A DNA stretch of 35,526 bases, from NCBI RefSeq assembly GCF_039649665.1, contig NZ_JBDJAW010000060.1:1-35526 (forward strand), read 5' to 3'. Origin of the DNA: Microbispora sp. ZYX-F-249. GTDB lineage: Bacteria; Actinomycetota; Actinomycetes; Streptosporangiales; Streptosporangiaceae. The stretch's first letter is position 1, and every line of letters begins with the position of its first letter. The notes under the pieces were generated by a model. It was not told where the DNA came from. It saw only the letters and a program-made list of their open reading frames with translations, and did not search any database. A program made the translations under genes and the position numbers. This document shows, piece by piece, positions 23,168 through 31,216 of the stretch.

Positions 23168-24358
23168 ATGCCCATCCACCATCGCCACGACGTCGTCGTC
23201 GTGGGCGCACGCGCCGCCGGCGCGGCCACCGCACTGCTTCTGGCCCGCCTCGGGCACGACGTGGTGCTGCTCGACCGGGCCGTCTTTCCCTCCGACACCG
23301 TCTCGACCCACCAGATCGCCCGCAGCGGAGTGGTGCTGCTGCACCGCTGGGGACTGCTCGATGCTGTGCTCGCCAGCGGAGCCCCAGCCATCCGCCGGGT
23401 CACGTTCGCCGCCGAAGGCGAGTCGGTCACCCGTACGATCAAGGACAAGGCCGGGGTGGACCTGCTGGTCGCACCGCGCCGCTACATCCTGGACACCATC
23501 GTCGCCGAGGCGGCCGCCTCGGCGGGCGCCGACCTGCGGCTCGGCGCCACCGTCGCCGGGCTGCGCCGCGACGGCACCGGCCGCGTCACCGGCGTGTACG
23601 GCCACGACGACAACGGCTTGCCGCTGGAGATCCACGCACGGTTCGTCGTCGGCGCCGACGGCCTGGGCTCCCGCGTGGCCCGCGCGGCCGGCGCCGAGAT
23701 CATCGAGGACCGCGGCGGCGACGGCGCGGGCCAGTACACCTACTACGACGGCCTGCCCTGGGACGCCATCGAGCTGATCGTCGCCGATCGGGCCTTCACC
23801 GGAGTCTTCCCCACCCACGCCGGCCAGGCCTGCATCTGGATCTGCACTCCCAGCGCGGACGCCCGCCATACCCGCCGCCGGGCCGCGTCGCGTACGGAGG
23901 CCTTCACCGCCTCCCTGCACCGGACGGCTCCGGAACTGGCCGAACGGCTGCGTGCCGGACGGCGTACGGCACCGGTCACGGGCGTGCTGCGCGCCCCGAA
24001 CCATCTGCGCAAAGCCCACGGACCCGGGTGGGCGCTGGTCGGGGACGCCGGCTACCACCGCGACCCGATCACCGGTCACGGCCTCAGCGACGCCTACCGC
24101 GACGCGGAACTGCTCGCCGTCGCGCTCGACCGGGCGTTGCGTGGCGACCTGGAGGAGAGCGCCGCCCTGGCGGGTTACCAGCGGCGGCGCGACGAGGCCG
24201 TACGCGACATCTTCGAGCTGACCTGCGCCCTGGCCGCCTACCCGCCCGTTCCCGAGTTCGTCGCCCTGCAAAAGCAGCTCAGCGTGGCCATCGACATCGA
24301 GGCGGCCTCGATCGCCGTCACCCCCATCCCGGGCACCCACCACACCACACCCGCCTGA
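23168..24358 (+). CDS. FAD-dependent oxidoreductase/monooxygenase, paralog of the operon enzyme
   Basis: 396 residues from ATG 23168. FAD loop VVVVGARAAGAATALLLARL, STHQIARSGVVLLHRWGLLD, LVAPRRYILDTIVAEAAASA, and the second FAD motif WALVGDAGYHRDPITGHGLS (about residue 290) match the enzyme at 18719-19873 over the full length, so both belong to one group A flavoprotein family. No signal peptide or membrane segment. CCCAGG about 15 bases upstream is a poor SD. The decayed CMD-family gene lies just upstream on the same strand, and no heptamer array precedes it, so control by the SARP is not evident. Substrate unknown; aromatic or polyketide-like compounds are common for the family. Confidence 0.88.
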   Translation: MPIHHRHDVVVVGARAAGAATALLLARLGHDVVLLDRAVFPSDTVSTHQIARSGVVLLHRWGLLDAVLASGAPAIRRVTFAAEGESVTRTIKDKAGVDLLVAPRRYILDTIVAEAAASAGADLRLGATVAGLRRDGTGRVTGVYGHDDNGLPLEIHARFVVGADGLGSRVARAAGAEIIEDRGGDGAGQYTYYDGLPWDAIELIVADRAFTGVFPTHAGQACIWICTPSADARHTRRRAASRTEAFTASLHRTAPELAERLRAGRRTAPVTGVLRAPNHLRKAHGPGWALVGDAGYHRDPITGHGLSDAYRDAELLAVALDRALRGDLEESAALAGYQRRRDEAVRDIFELTCALAAYPPVPEFVALQKQLSVAIDIEAASIAVTPIPGTHHTTPA

Positions 24359-24493
24359 CACCCCTCATCAGCACCCCACCCGATATCTCCACCAGGACCC
24401 CACCTGGCACCTCCACCCTGCACCAGTCACCGGGCCGTGATCGCCAACAAGCCCAACGCAAGCGCCGTTTCACAAGACCCGAGAAGGTAGCTG

Positions 24494-26371
24494 ATGACAT
24501 ATTTTCGGAATTGGGCAGCGATGATGTCGCTGACGGCCGTGACGGCCATCGCCCTGCAAGCACCGCCCGGCACACCCGCCGACGCCGCTCCGTCCCAGAC
24601 GGCCGCACCGGCTTGGACGCATGCCGCAGCCTGGGGCTTCAACACCTCCGGACAGCTCGGTGACGGCACCCAGATCTCCCGCGGCTCCCCGGTGGCCGTG
24701 GCCGAGGCGGGCCGCGGCTTCGTCAAGGTCGCCTCCGGAGCCGACCACAGTGTGGCGATCGCCGCAGACGGCACCTTGTGGTCCTGGGGCGCGAACGACC
24801 AGGGCCAACTGGGCGACGGCACCGCCACCGGCCGACCGGCGCCGGCACAGGTACCGGGGATGACGAACATCACCGAAATCGCCGCAGGGCGCGGCTTCAC
24901 TCTGGCGGTACGCTCCGACGGCACGCTGTGGTCCTGGGGGCGCAACGACAGCGGCCAACTCGGTACCGGCGCGGCCAACGTCTCACAGCCGGTGCCGCGG
25001 CAGGTGCCTGGGCTGACCGGCATCACCGACGTCGCCGCTGGCACCGCCCACGGCCTGGCGGCGCGATCGGACGGCACGGCATGGGCTTGGGGCCTGAACG
25101 ACTCCGGCCAGCTGGGCGACGCAACCACGATCAGCAGGCCCACGCCGGTCCCGGTGGCCGGGCTGACCGGCGTGGCCGCCGTCGCGGGCGGGCTGGTACA
25201 CAGCCTGGCGCTGCGGTCCGACGGGACGGTGTGGTCCTGGGGTTCCAACGGCGCGGGCGAGCTCGGAGACGGCACCGTGGGCAACCGGCTGACGCCGGTC
25301 AAAGCGCTGAAAGTCGCACACATCACCGATATCGCCGCCGGTGAGCGGCACAGCCTGGCGGTGAGCGGCGACGGCACCCTGTTCGCCTGGGGCCTCAACG
25401 GCAGCGGTCAGCTCGGTGACGGCACCACGACCGACCGCTCGGTGCCGTACCCCGTGCCCGGGCTGTCGGGGGTCGTCCAGGCCACGGCAGGCTTCCGGTT
25501 CAGCGCGGCGCTGCGCTCCGACGGCACGGTGTGGTCCTGGGGACTGAACTACCAGGGGCAGCTCGGCGACGGCACGGCGACCCACCGCCTGACACCCGCG
25601 CAGGTGCCCGGTCTGACGGACGTCTCCCAGCTCGACGCGGGTCCCCGCCAGGACTTCAACACCGCCTCCCACACGCTGGTGATCCGGCGCGTACCGGCAC
25701 CCGCGTTCTCGATCTCGCTCGGCTCGGCAAGCGGGAATCTCCCCGCCGGCGGGTCACTCTCGATCACCGTGACCACCCACCCGATCAACGGCTCCACCCA
25801 GACGGTGGCCTTCGCCGTGGGCACCGGATCCGAACCGGCGAACGCCGTGCCGATCGGCCTGCCACCGGGCGTCACCGCCGTCTTCTCCCCACCGTCCGTC
25901 GTCGCGGACGGCTCGTCCACGTTGACCCTGACGGCAAGCCCGCAGACCACACCCACGCACGGAGAGCCGGCCTCTCTTTCCGTCGTCGGCTACGCCACGT
26001 CACCGACCGGCACCGCCTCGGCGCCCTTCGACCTGTCGATCATCGACCCGCCCTGTCCGGCGACAACCGCACCGGGTACAAACGCAGCTCGTTCAAGCAC
26101 TGGATCGACGCCGACCACGACGGATGCTCCATCCGGGCCGAAGTCCTCCTCGCCGAGGCCGTCACGCCTCCGCAGGTCGGGCCGGACTGCACTCGCACCG
26201 GCGGGCAGTGGTACTCCTACTACGACGAGGCCACCGTCGACCAAGCCTCCAGCCTGTGGATTGAAACGACAGGACGCGGGCGGCCTGCCTGCTGATGAGG
26301 TGGGCCCACTGTGCTGGGAACGGGCGGCGCGGGGCACGTCCCTATGTGGTCTCTGGACGCTATGGCCATGA
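24494..26371 (+). CDS. secreted RCC1-repeat beta-propeller protein with an out-of-frame 3' tail
   Basis: 625 residues. ATG 24494 has AGAAGG upstream; the signal peptide ends around ADA|APSQ. Seven repeats of the form SWGxNxxGQLGDGT (about residues 48-390) make a seven-bladed RCC1 propeller, outside the cell in actinobacteria. A C-terminal Ig-like domain follows (FSISLGSASGNLPAGGSLSI ... ASAPFDLSII, about 400-517). From about residue 518 (26045) the sequence becomes Ser/Thr/Pro/Arg-rich nonsense because the frame runs across a nuclease fragment encoded in another frame (26050-26295). The natural stop was presumably lost in a deletion join. The propeller could bind proteins or glycans; the function is not known. 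Confidence 0.85.
   Translation: MTYFRNWAAMMSLTAVTAIALQAPPGTPADAAPSQTAAPAWTHAAAWGFNTSGQLGDGTQISRGSPVAVAEAGRGFVKVASGADHSVAIAADGTLWSWGANDQGQLGDGTATGRPAPAQVPGMTNITEIAAGRGFTLAVRSDGTLWSWGRNDSGQLGTGAANVSQPVPRQVPGLTGITDVAAGTAHGLAARSDGTAWAWGLNDSGQLGDATTISRPTPVPVAGLTGVAAVAGGLVHSLALRSDGTVWSWGSNGAGELGDGTVGNRLTPVKALKVAHITDIAAGERHSLAVSGDGTLFAWGLNGSGQLGDGTTTDRSVPYPVPGLSGVVQATAGFRFSAALRSDGTVWSWGLNYQGQLGDGTATHRLTPAQVPGLTDVSQLDAGPRQDFNTASHTLVIRRVPAPAFSISLGSASGNLPAGGSLSITVTTHPINGSTQTVAFAVGTGSEPANAVPIGLPPGVTAVFSPPSVVADGSSTLTLTASPQTTPTHGEPASLSVVGYATSPTGTASAPFDLSIIDPPCPATTAPGTNAARSSTGSTPTTTDAPSGPKSSSPRPSRLRRSGRTALAPAGSGTPTTTRPPSTKPPACGLKRQDAGGLPADEVGPLCWERAARGTSLCGLWTLWP
26050..26295 (+). pseudogene. secreted HNH-type (DUF1524-like) nuclease fragment fused behind the RCC1 gene
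   Basis: In the frame one base off the RCC1 gene, ALSGDNRTGYKRSSFKHWID, then DADHDGCSIRAEVLLAEAVT and GGQWYSYYDEATVDQASSLW match the segment of actinobacterial secreted HNH nucleases just before the catalytic DHMVPL motif. The sequence ends (IETTGRGRPAC-stop) exactly where that motif should begin, so no catalytic residues remain. It has no start of its own and is read only out of frame. Confidence 0.65.
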
Positions 26372-26411
26372 CGAAGTGGGCCGACCGGGTGCAACCGGCC
26401 CCCTATCTCGG

Positions 26412-26840
26412 CTACTCGGGGTCGGAGACCTCGGTCACCTGTACCCCGTCCAGCTCGAGCCCGACCCACCGGCCAGCGTCAAGCGTGAGAATGTCAGCCC
26501 CCTCCAGCCGAGCGAGCATCACCGCGTGCGCGTCCTGCCACAGCGGTCGGCCGTCGCCGGTCAGCCGCGCGGCGGCCTGCCCGAGCTCGAGCGCGTCATC
26601 GAAATCGCTCAGCGGCCCGTACGCCCCGTGCTCCAGGCGGGCGATCCCGCGCACCGCAGGCAGGAACCCCGTCTCGTCGCTGCCACCCATCTCCGCGGCC
26701 ACCGCGGCGACGACCAGCGCGGGCACCATCAGGCGCAGGCCCTGCTGGTCCAACTCGAGCAGCATCGTGATCAGCGGCAGGTCCCCGCGGGCGACCTCCG
26801 ACACCACGGTCGTGTCCAGGACAAAGCCGCGCTCACTCAC
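26412..26840 (-). CDS. PIN-domain ribonuclease toxin (VapC-like)
   Basis: 142 residues from GTG 26840, overlapping the antitoxin stop by 8 bases. PIN fold: FVLDTTVVSEVARGD with acidic D9, E50 in VVAAVAAEMGG, and WQDAHAVMLARLEGADILTLD with D103 and D121, giving the four acids that hold Mg/Mn. Known role: sequence-specific RNase (tRNA or rRNA) held inactive by the partner antitoxin. It sits downstream of the antitoxin, at the end of the minus-strand plasmid maintenance block, where it may stabilise the element. All key residues are present, so it is probably active. Confidence 0.88.
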   Translation of the reverse strand: MSERGFVLDTTVVSEVARGDLPLITMLLELDQQGLRLMVPALVVAAVAAEMGGSDETGFLPAVRGIARLEHGAYGPLSDFDDALELGQAAARLTGDGRPLWQDAHAVMLARLEGADILTLDAGRWVGLELDGVQVTEVSDPE

Positions 26841-27105
26841 CGGCGGCCTGTGCCAGGTGCTGCTCCCGCTGCGCGAGCACGTGGGCGGTCATCCGGGCTA
26901 CCTTGGCCGACGCGGCAGGGTCCGACCGCACCGCCTGCGCGGCGGCGCGTACCGCAGCGTCGGCCTCACGATCCGCCTCTGCCCGCCGCGCCAACGCGGC
27001 GTTGACCACAGCCGACACCGATCGGGCCCGCCCGGCGGCAACCTCGGCGTTGGCGTACTCGAGCAGATGCTCCTCGATCGTCACACTGACAGCTCTCGTC
27101 GTCAT
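26833..27105 (-). CDS. antitoxin of the PIN toxin (VapB/RHH-like)
   Basis: 90 residues from ATG 27105. The frame is open ten codons further up, but MTTRAVSVTIEEHLLEYANA fits the start of such antitoxins and a TATGAT -10 lies exactly six bases upstream. N-terminal strand and helices (RAVSVTIEEHLLEYANAEV, ARSVSAVVNAALARRAEA) form an RHH-type DNA-binding domain; the C-terminal Ala/Arg-rich helix (AAAQAVRSDP ... VLAQREQHLAQ) would wrap the toxin. Operon with the PIN gene, overlapping start and stop; autorepression is expected from the family. Confidence 0.85.
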   Translation of the reverse strand: MTTRAVSVTIEEHLLEYANAEVAAGRARSVSAVVNAALARRAEADREADAAVRAAAQAVRSDPAASAKVARMTAHVLAQREQHLAQAAGE

Positions 27106-27111
27106 GCGATA

Positions 27112-27117
27112 ATCATA
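27112..27117 (-). promoter_or_regulatory. -10 element for a leaderless toxin-antitoxin transcript
   Basis: TATGAT on the minus strand is followed by six bases and then the ATG of the antitoxin, so transcription would start at or next to the A of the start codon. There is no Shine-Dalgarno in front of that ATG, which agrees with leaderless initiation, common in actinobacteria. No clear -35. The imperfect inverted repeat TCATGCGAT/ATACGATGA (27102-27123) covers the element and may be the antitoxin operator. Confidence 0.5.
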
Positions 27118-27153
27118 CGATGACCAGCGCTCCATCGCGCGTATCGCCGTTGA

Positions 27154-27573
27154 TCAGGCGGCCGCTGCCGGCCAGGGTGGCTGCGATGGTACGTCGGCGC
27201 TCTGCGAGACCTTGACCTTGGTGACCGAGGCAGTGGCGAAGCGGAGGGAAGGGCCGACCTCGTCGACCTCGAGTTCGTAGACGGTGCGCTTGTCGCCGGT
27301 GTCGGTTTCGTAGGTGCGCTGACGCAGGCGGCCTTGCACTATGACGCGTATGCCGCGCTGGAGGGATTCGGCGATGTGCTCGCCGAGGTCGCGCCAGGCG
27401 GTACAGGCCAGGAACAGGCTGGTGCCGTCCTTCCACTCCCCCGTCTGGCGGTCCTGGTAGCGGGGCGTCGAGGCCACGCGGAAGCGTACGACGGCGTGGC
27501 CGGCCGCGGTGAAGCGGAATTCGGGGTCGTCGACGAGGTTGCCGACGACGGTGATGGTCGTCTCGCTGGCCAT
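27154..27573 (-). CDS. single-stranded DNA-binding protein, element-type
   Basis: 139 residues from ATG 27573 (GGAGA upstream). OB-fold of bacterial SSB: ETTITVVGNLVDDPEFRFTA, FRVASTPRYQDRQTGEWKDG, FLACTAWRDLGEHIAESLQR and IRVIVQGRLRQRTYETDTGD. It is shorter than chromosomal SSB and ends QPPWPAAAA without the acidic DDDxPF tip that recruits repair and replication proteins, which fits a plasmid/ICE copy protecting transferred ssDNA. Sits in the minus-strand maintenance block, between the Zn-ribbon gene and the toxin-antitoxin pair. Confidence 0.9.
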   Translation of the reverse strand: MASETTITVVGNLVDDPEFRFTAAGHAVVRFRVASTPRYQDRQTGEWKDGTSLFLACTAWRDLGEHIAESLQRGIRVIVQGRLRQRTYETDTGDKRTVYELEVDEVGPSLRFATASVTKVKVSQSADVPSQPPWPAAAA

Positions 27574-27607
27574 CTGATGTCTCCGATCGTGGGGTTGGAT
27601 GCGTGAG

Positions 27608-27633
27608 GGCGCGGGGGCGGGTGCCCCCGCGCC
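27608..27633 (-). terminator. hairpin between Zn-ribbon gene and ssb
   Basis: Perfect 11-bp inverted repeat GGCGCGGGGGC / GCCCCCGCGCC with a 4-nt loop in the 72-bp gap. No T-run. It may attenuate, stabilise mRNA ends or separate the two genes' expression. Confidence 0.45.
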
Positions 27634-27645
27634 GGTGCCGGGCCG

Positions 27646-27828
27646 CTACACCTTCCGGCCGGCGACGGTTACCAGGCGCTGGGTCTCGATGGCCTCGGTG
27701 ATGCAGTCCTGGCAGATCCAGCTGTGGTCGGTGCAGCGGAACAGCTGCTCGATGTGGGTCGTTTGGCCGCAGCGGCCGCAGGTGCTCAGGTCGGTCAGGC
27801 CGAGGGGGGTGTCGAGGGTGAGGGTCAT
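27646..27828 (-). CDS. 60-aa zinc-ribbon-like protein
   Basis: ATG 27828 with AAGGAG upstream. Two Cys pairs, CGRCGQ and CTDHSWICQDC, make a plausible Zn site of about 20 residues, followed by a basic tail (TVAGRKV). Small plasmid-borne proteins of this type are common in actinomycetes; the role is unknown (nucleic-acid binding or a protein adaptor are guesses). A long imperfect palindrome lies 107-150 bases upstream of the start, in its probable 5' leader. Confidence 0.7.
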   Translation of the reverse strand: MTLTLDTPLGLTDLSTCGRCGQTTHIEQLFRCTDHSWICQDCITEAIETQRLVTVAGRKV

Positions 27829-27925
27829 GTCCTGCTCCTTGTCGCCGGGGTCCCGTGCCCGGGGTCCGTGCCGTGTTCTGGTGAGGGAGGACCCGCAGGC
27901 GGAAAGGGAGGGAGGGCAACCGGGC

Positions 27926-27979
27926 GGCCTGCGCGGTCAAGATGTTTTGCGACAGCAAAAGATCTTGACCGTGCGGGTT
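27926..27979. repeat. long imperfect palindrome, copy 1
   Basis: Core AAGATGTTTTGC-GACA-GCAAAAGATCTT, extended outward to about 25-nt arms (27926-27950 and 27955-27979). Apart from one conserved G/G mismatch, every non-Watson-Crick pair in the arms is G/T when the plus strand is folded. Copy 2 is at 31811-31865 with the same core but a different outer stem. It lies upstream of the Zn-ribbon gene. Confidence 0.8.
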
Positions 27980-28227
27980 GAGCGGAGCGAAAGCCCGGTT
28001 GCGTGGACGACCGCGCCTGCGACGCTGACCGGCCAGAACACCGGGCACGGCCGGGCCCGGTACAGCAGGGGACGCGGCGGGACATGACCCTCGACACGCG
28101 GTCCGCCGCCGCCCCGTCCCCCGGCTGCGGACGACCTCGTCGATATGGCCCCGTCTCCGCTTGGGGATGCGACGTGTCCTCGCCCGTCGGGAGCGGACCG
28201 GCACTCTTGCCGCAGAGGCGGGGGTGC

Positions 28228-29373
28228 TCAGGTTCCGGCGGCGGCCAGGTGCAGAGCGCGCAGTGCCTGGGCCTCCATTTCGTGGGCGGTGTCGGCGTCG
28301 TCGACGGTCTGGGCGACGCTTGTGACCGCGTGCATCACCCCGCCGGCGGTCAGGTCGCCCCCGCGGATGAAGTGGCGCAGGATCTCGCGCTGCTGGTCGT
28401 CGGTGAAGCGCAGCTTGGTGGTGACCGCCCGGATGGTGTTGTCGGGGTCGGCGATCTCGGCACCGGCGGCGGCGGTGAGTTCGCGGATTTTGGTGGTGAG
28501 GTAGTCGGTGTCGAGGAAGGTGGTGATGGCGTCGCGGGTCTGGGCGGTGATCAGCTGAAGGTTCTTGTCGTGGGTGTCGCTGCTCCACCGGACCGCGCCG
28601 CCGTCGTCGAGGCGGCCGCCGAGGTGGACGTGGCGGTGGGCGTCGGCGGTGATGGTCATGCCGTTGCGGCAGACCTGCACCAGCAGGCGCGGGGTGATGG
28701 TGAACGCGCCGCAGCCGGTCTCGCTGTTGCTGATCACGAATCCGGCGAACACCAGCGGGTTGTCGGCGCCGGCGGCGCCGGTGAACGGGCTGCGGTAGTT
28801 CTTCAGCAGCTCGGGGGCCAGGGCGGCGACCTGCTCGCACACCACCCGCACATACATGCGCCGTTCGGTCAGGTCGCACCCGTCGATGTCGATGTCGACC
28901 CCGGCCAGCCGTACGCCGTCCAGGGCGGCCATGAGCACGTCCAGGTTGTCGATGATCTTGTACCGGTCGGACAGGAACGCCCGCGCGACGCCGGGGGCGC
29001 CGCCCGCGCCGCGCAGGCCGCGCAGGAGGAAGCGGCGGTCGTCGGAGCGCAGCCAGGTGTTGACGTTGGCCTCGTACAGGGCGGGCTGGTGGGCGCGCAG
29101 GCGCCGAAGATACGGCAGGGGGATGCCGAGCTTGTCGGCCAGGCCCTGGTCGCAGATCTCGGTCGGCAGGTACAGGCCCGTGCTGTCGCTCACCCCGGCC
29201 TCCGACAGCACGGGCGGGGTGTCGATCAGCTGCAGGTGCGTGCCGACCGCGCGGATCTGCGCGGTGGTGACCGGGATGTCGACCTTGCGGGCGTGCTGGT
29301 CGCGCAGCAGCGCGTGCAGCTCGGCCAGGCCGGCGTTGCGGGCGGTCAGCGGAACGGGGACAACGGTGCTCAT
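28228..29373 (-). CDS. DUF932-family phage/plasmid-related protein
   Basis: 381 residues from ATG 29373 (GGAAGGAA upstream). It has the DUF932 pattern: an N-terminal LPTEICDQGLADKLGIPLPY, the core FLSDRYKIIDNLDVLMAALD, then FAGFVISNSETGCGAFTITP and LLVQVCRNGMTITADAHRHV, and a helical C-terminus ending ALRALHLAAAGT. The family is common on plasmids, phages and ICEs; function unknown, sometimes linked to DNA metabolism. No signal or membrane segment. It follows the ParB-like gene after a 90-bp gap that contains a perfect hairpin. The first 35 residues after the start are low in similarity to the core and may be flexible. Confidence 0.85.
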   Translation of the reverse strand: MSTVVPVPLTARNAGLAELHALLRDQHARKVDIPVTTAQIRAVGTHLQLIDTPPVLSEAGVSDSTGLYLPTEICDQGLADKLGIPLPYLRRLRAHQPALYEANVNTWLRSDDRRFLLRGLRGAGGAPGVARAFLSDRYKIIDNLDVLMAALDGVRLAGVDIDIDGCDLTERRMYVRVVCEQVAALAPELLKNYRSPFTGAAGADNPLVFAGFVISNSETGCGAFTITPRLLVQVCRNGMTITADAHRHVHLGGRLDDGGAVRWSSDTHDKNLQLITAQTRDAITTFLDTDYLTTKIRELTAAAGAEIADPDNTIRAVTTKLRFTDDQQREILRHFIRGGDLTAGGVMHAVTSVAQTVDDADTAHEMEAQALRALHLAAAGT

Positions 29374-29401
29374 CAGCGGTTCCTTCCGGTAGGTAAGAGG
29401 A

Positions 29402-29425
29402 AGGCCCGGCCTGGTGGCCGGGCCT
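29402..29425 (-). terminator. hairpin between ParB-like gene and DUF932
   Basis: Perfect 10-bp arms AGGCCCGGCC / GGCCGGGCCT with a TGGT loop; on the transcribed minus strand it is followed by TTCCTCTTACC. Weak terminator or attenuator candidate within the block. Confidence 0.5.
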
Positions 29426-29463
29426 GGCGGGCCAGTTGTGGGGATGTGATGGGGCGAACGGGA

Positions 29464-31065
29464 TCAGGCGGCCGCCGAGTACGGGGCGCCATCACCGGCG
29501 TCGGGCGAGTGTGCCCAGGTGTCGGCGTCCTGCGGCACGGCGGTGCTCGTCTCCTCCGCGCCGGGCTCGTGCGGCGGTTCGCCGGCGTCAGGCGCCTGCT
29601 CGGGCTCGAGCTCCTCGGCGGGGGCGTCGCCCCGGTACGGGAGCCCGTCGATGACCGCCTGCTCGATCGGTGTCGGCTGATACCCGAGCTCGACCAGCAG
29701 GGACAGGTAGGCGCGTGCGTCGGGGCGGCTGACCGCGCCGGTCCGGTCGTGCCGCCAGATGTAGCGAGCCGAGTCCGGGACGGTCATCTGATGCTCATAC
29801 GCGACGGCGATCGGGGCCAAGGCCAGCAGCGGCAGCCGCCCCGGCCGGACCGCGGCCGTGCTCACCGCATCGATGTTCCCGGCCAGCTTCGCCCACAAGG
29901 TGGTGTGCCGGCCGCTGGTGAGCTTGTCCCGCAACGGGACGGGCATCTCCAGCAGTTGCCGGGCGACCCAGGCCAGCACCGGCTTGGGCGCGGTGGCGCG
30001 GGCCAGCAGGCCGGCCACCCACTCCTGCCGCACGGTCGCGCTGGCCTTCCACGCCCGGTTGCCCTCGATGACCAGCTTCCGCTCGGGCTCGTTGGCCTTG
30101 GCCGGCATAGCCGATCCGACGGCGCAAGCGCCCGGCGCCGACGGTGTTTCCGGCGGGGCGTAGCCGTGCTGCTCGGGGCTGGTGCAGTAGGCCACCGGCG
30201 TCGCCGCGCCCCAGCTGCGCAGGAACACGCCATGCCCCTCGCAGGTGGCGTGCGTGCCGGGGTCGAAGCCTTCGACGACATCGGCCAGGCGGGTGAGGGT
30301 GAGCGCCCCGGACGGGATGTCGTCACTCACGCGGATCCCGGCCTGCTCCAGCTCAGCACACACCCGGGCGCGCTCAGCCGCCTCGGCCCGCTCGGCGCGT
30401 ATGTACTCGACGGCGTAGCGGACCTGGTGGCCCCAGCCAACCCTCTGGTGGATCTCCGCCAGCGCGTCTTGGTCGCCGTCGAAGTCGGCCAGCAGCGCCA
30501 GGTCCTCCAGCGTCCAGTCGTGGTTCATCTGCTGGGCGGCCTGACGGGTCTGCGCGGACAGCCGTCCCGCGGTGATGGCCCCCGCCACCTCGTCGCGGGT
30601 GCGGCCGGTGAGTTTGCGGATGCGGGTACGGCTGGCGCCGGCCTGGTGCGCTTCGAACAGCGCCTGGGCCTGCTCGAAGGCGGTCAGCCCCCGCCGGAAG
30701 TCGTCGTCGTTCTCCACCACCATGTCGATGAACTGGCCGGCGCGGTCACCGGCCTTGGCCAGGTCGATCAGGCACAGCAGGTCGGGCAGCTGCTGGTGGC
30801 GGGCGGCGGCCAGGCGCCGGTTGCCCTTGGTCACCCAGAACCGGTAGCCCTCCTCCCCCTCCCCCCGCGGATGGTCATCGGGAATCGGAACGACGTGCAC
30901 GGCGACCTGCTGCTCGGCGGCCAGCGATCGGCAGAACGCCTCGGTCAGCGCATAGTCGCCCCGGACGTTCCCGGGGTGATGATCGAGCAGGTGCAGGGGG
31001 ATCCGGGCGAGGCGAACATTGCCGGCCTCGCACAGACCGTTCTCCCAGTCGGCTGTTTCAGGCAT
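29464..31065 (-). CDS. ParB/Srx-fold nuclease-like protein of plasmid/ICE type
   Basis: 533 residues. The start was set at ATG 31065 (GAAGGAG upstream); the 22 extra codons above it lie in the spacer. The N-terminal ParB-like domain (about 10-120) has VRLARIPLHLLDHHPGNVRG and WVTKGNRRLAAARHQQLPDL, with the GxRR-type nucleotide-binding box (GNRR). A helix-turn-helix follows (GASRTRIRKLTGRTRDEVAG, about 150-175). The remaining about 350 residues are helical with an acidic Pro/Glu tail. Compared with chromosomal ParB (about 300-350 aa) it is long, and no ParA is visible, so partition is uncertain; roles in element maintenance, or as a CTPase/nuclease, are possible. Flanked by hairpins on both sides. 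Confidence 0.85.
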   Translation of the reverse strand: MPETADWENGLCEAGNVRLARIPLHLLDHHPGNVRGDYALTEAFCRSLAAEQQVAVHVVPIPDDHPRGEGEEGYRFWVTKGNRRLAAARHQQLPDLLCLIDLAKAGDRAGQFIDMVVENDDDFRRGLTAFEQAQALFEAHQAGASRTRIRKLTGRTRDEVAGAITAGRLSAQTRQAAQQMNHDWTLEDLALLADFDGDQDALAEIHQRVGWGHQVRYAVEYIRAERAEAAERARVCAELEQAGIRVSDDIPSGALTLTRLADVVEGFDPGTHATCEGHGVFLRSWGAATPVAYCTSPEQHGYAPPETPSAPGACAVGSAMPAKANEPERKLVIEGNRAWKASATVRQEWVAGLLARATAPKPVLAWVARQLLEMPVPLRDKLTSGRHTTLWAKLAGNIDAVSTAAVRPGRLPLLALAPIAVAYEHQMTVPDSARYIWRHDRTGAVSRPDARAYLSLLVELGYQPTPIEQAVIDGLPYRGDAPAEELEPEQAPDAGEPPHEPGAEETSTAVPQDADTWAHSPDAGDGAPYSAAA

Positions 31066-31107
31066 GCGAGCTCCTTCATGTACACGGGACAGGAACAAAA
31101 CGGGGAG

Positions 31108-31140
31108 GCCGATGGCGTGCCGTCTCGGCACGCCATCGGC
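31108..31140 (-). terminator. strong hairpin between ssb-like gene and ParB-like gene
   Basis: Perfect 14-bp arms GCCGATGGCGTGCC / GGCACGCCATCGGC with a 5-nt loop. On the minus strand it is followed by CTCCCCGTTTTGTTCC, a short T-rich run, so it could terminate or attenuate transcription from the 31675 gene. Confidence 0.65.
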
Positions 31141-31216
31141 GCTACGCGGCGGCGTCCGTGCTGGTGACGGGGGGGTGCGGGCGGCCTCGGTGCGGGACCG
31201 CCCGCAACAGGCCGGA

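Noticed and set aside
28003..31167. A 1054-codon plus-strand open frame
   Set aside because: It is a frame shadow of DUF932 and the ParB-like gene on the minus strand; composition is Gly/Val/Gln-rich without domains.
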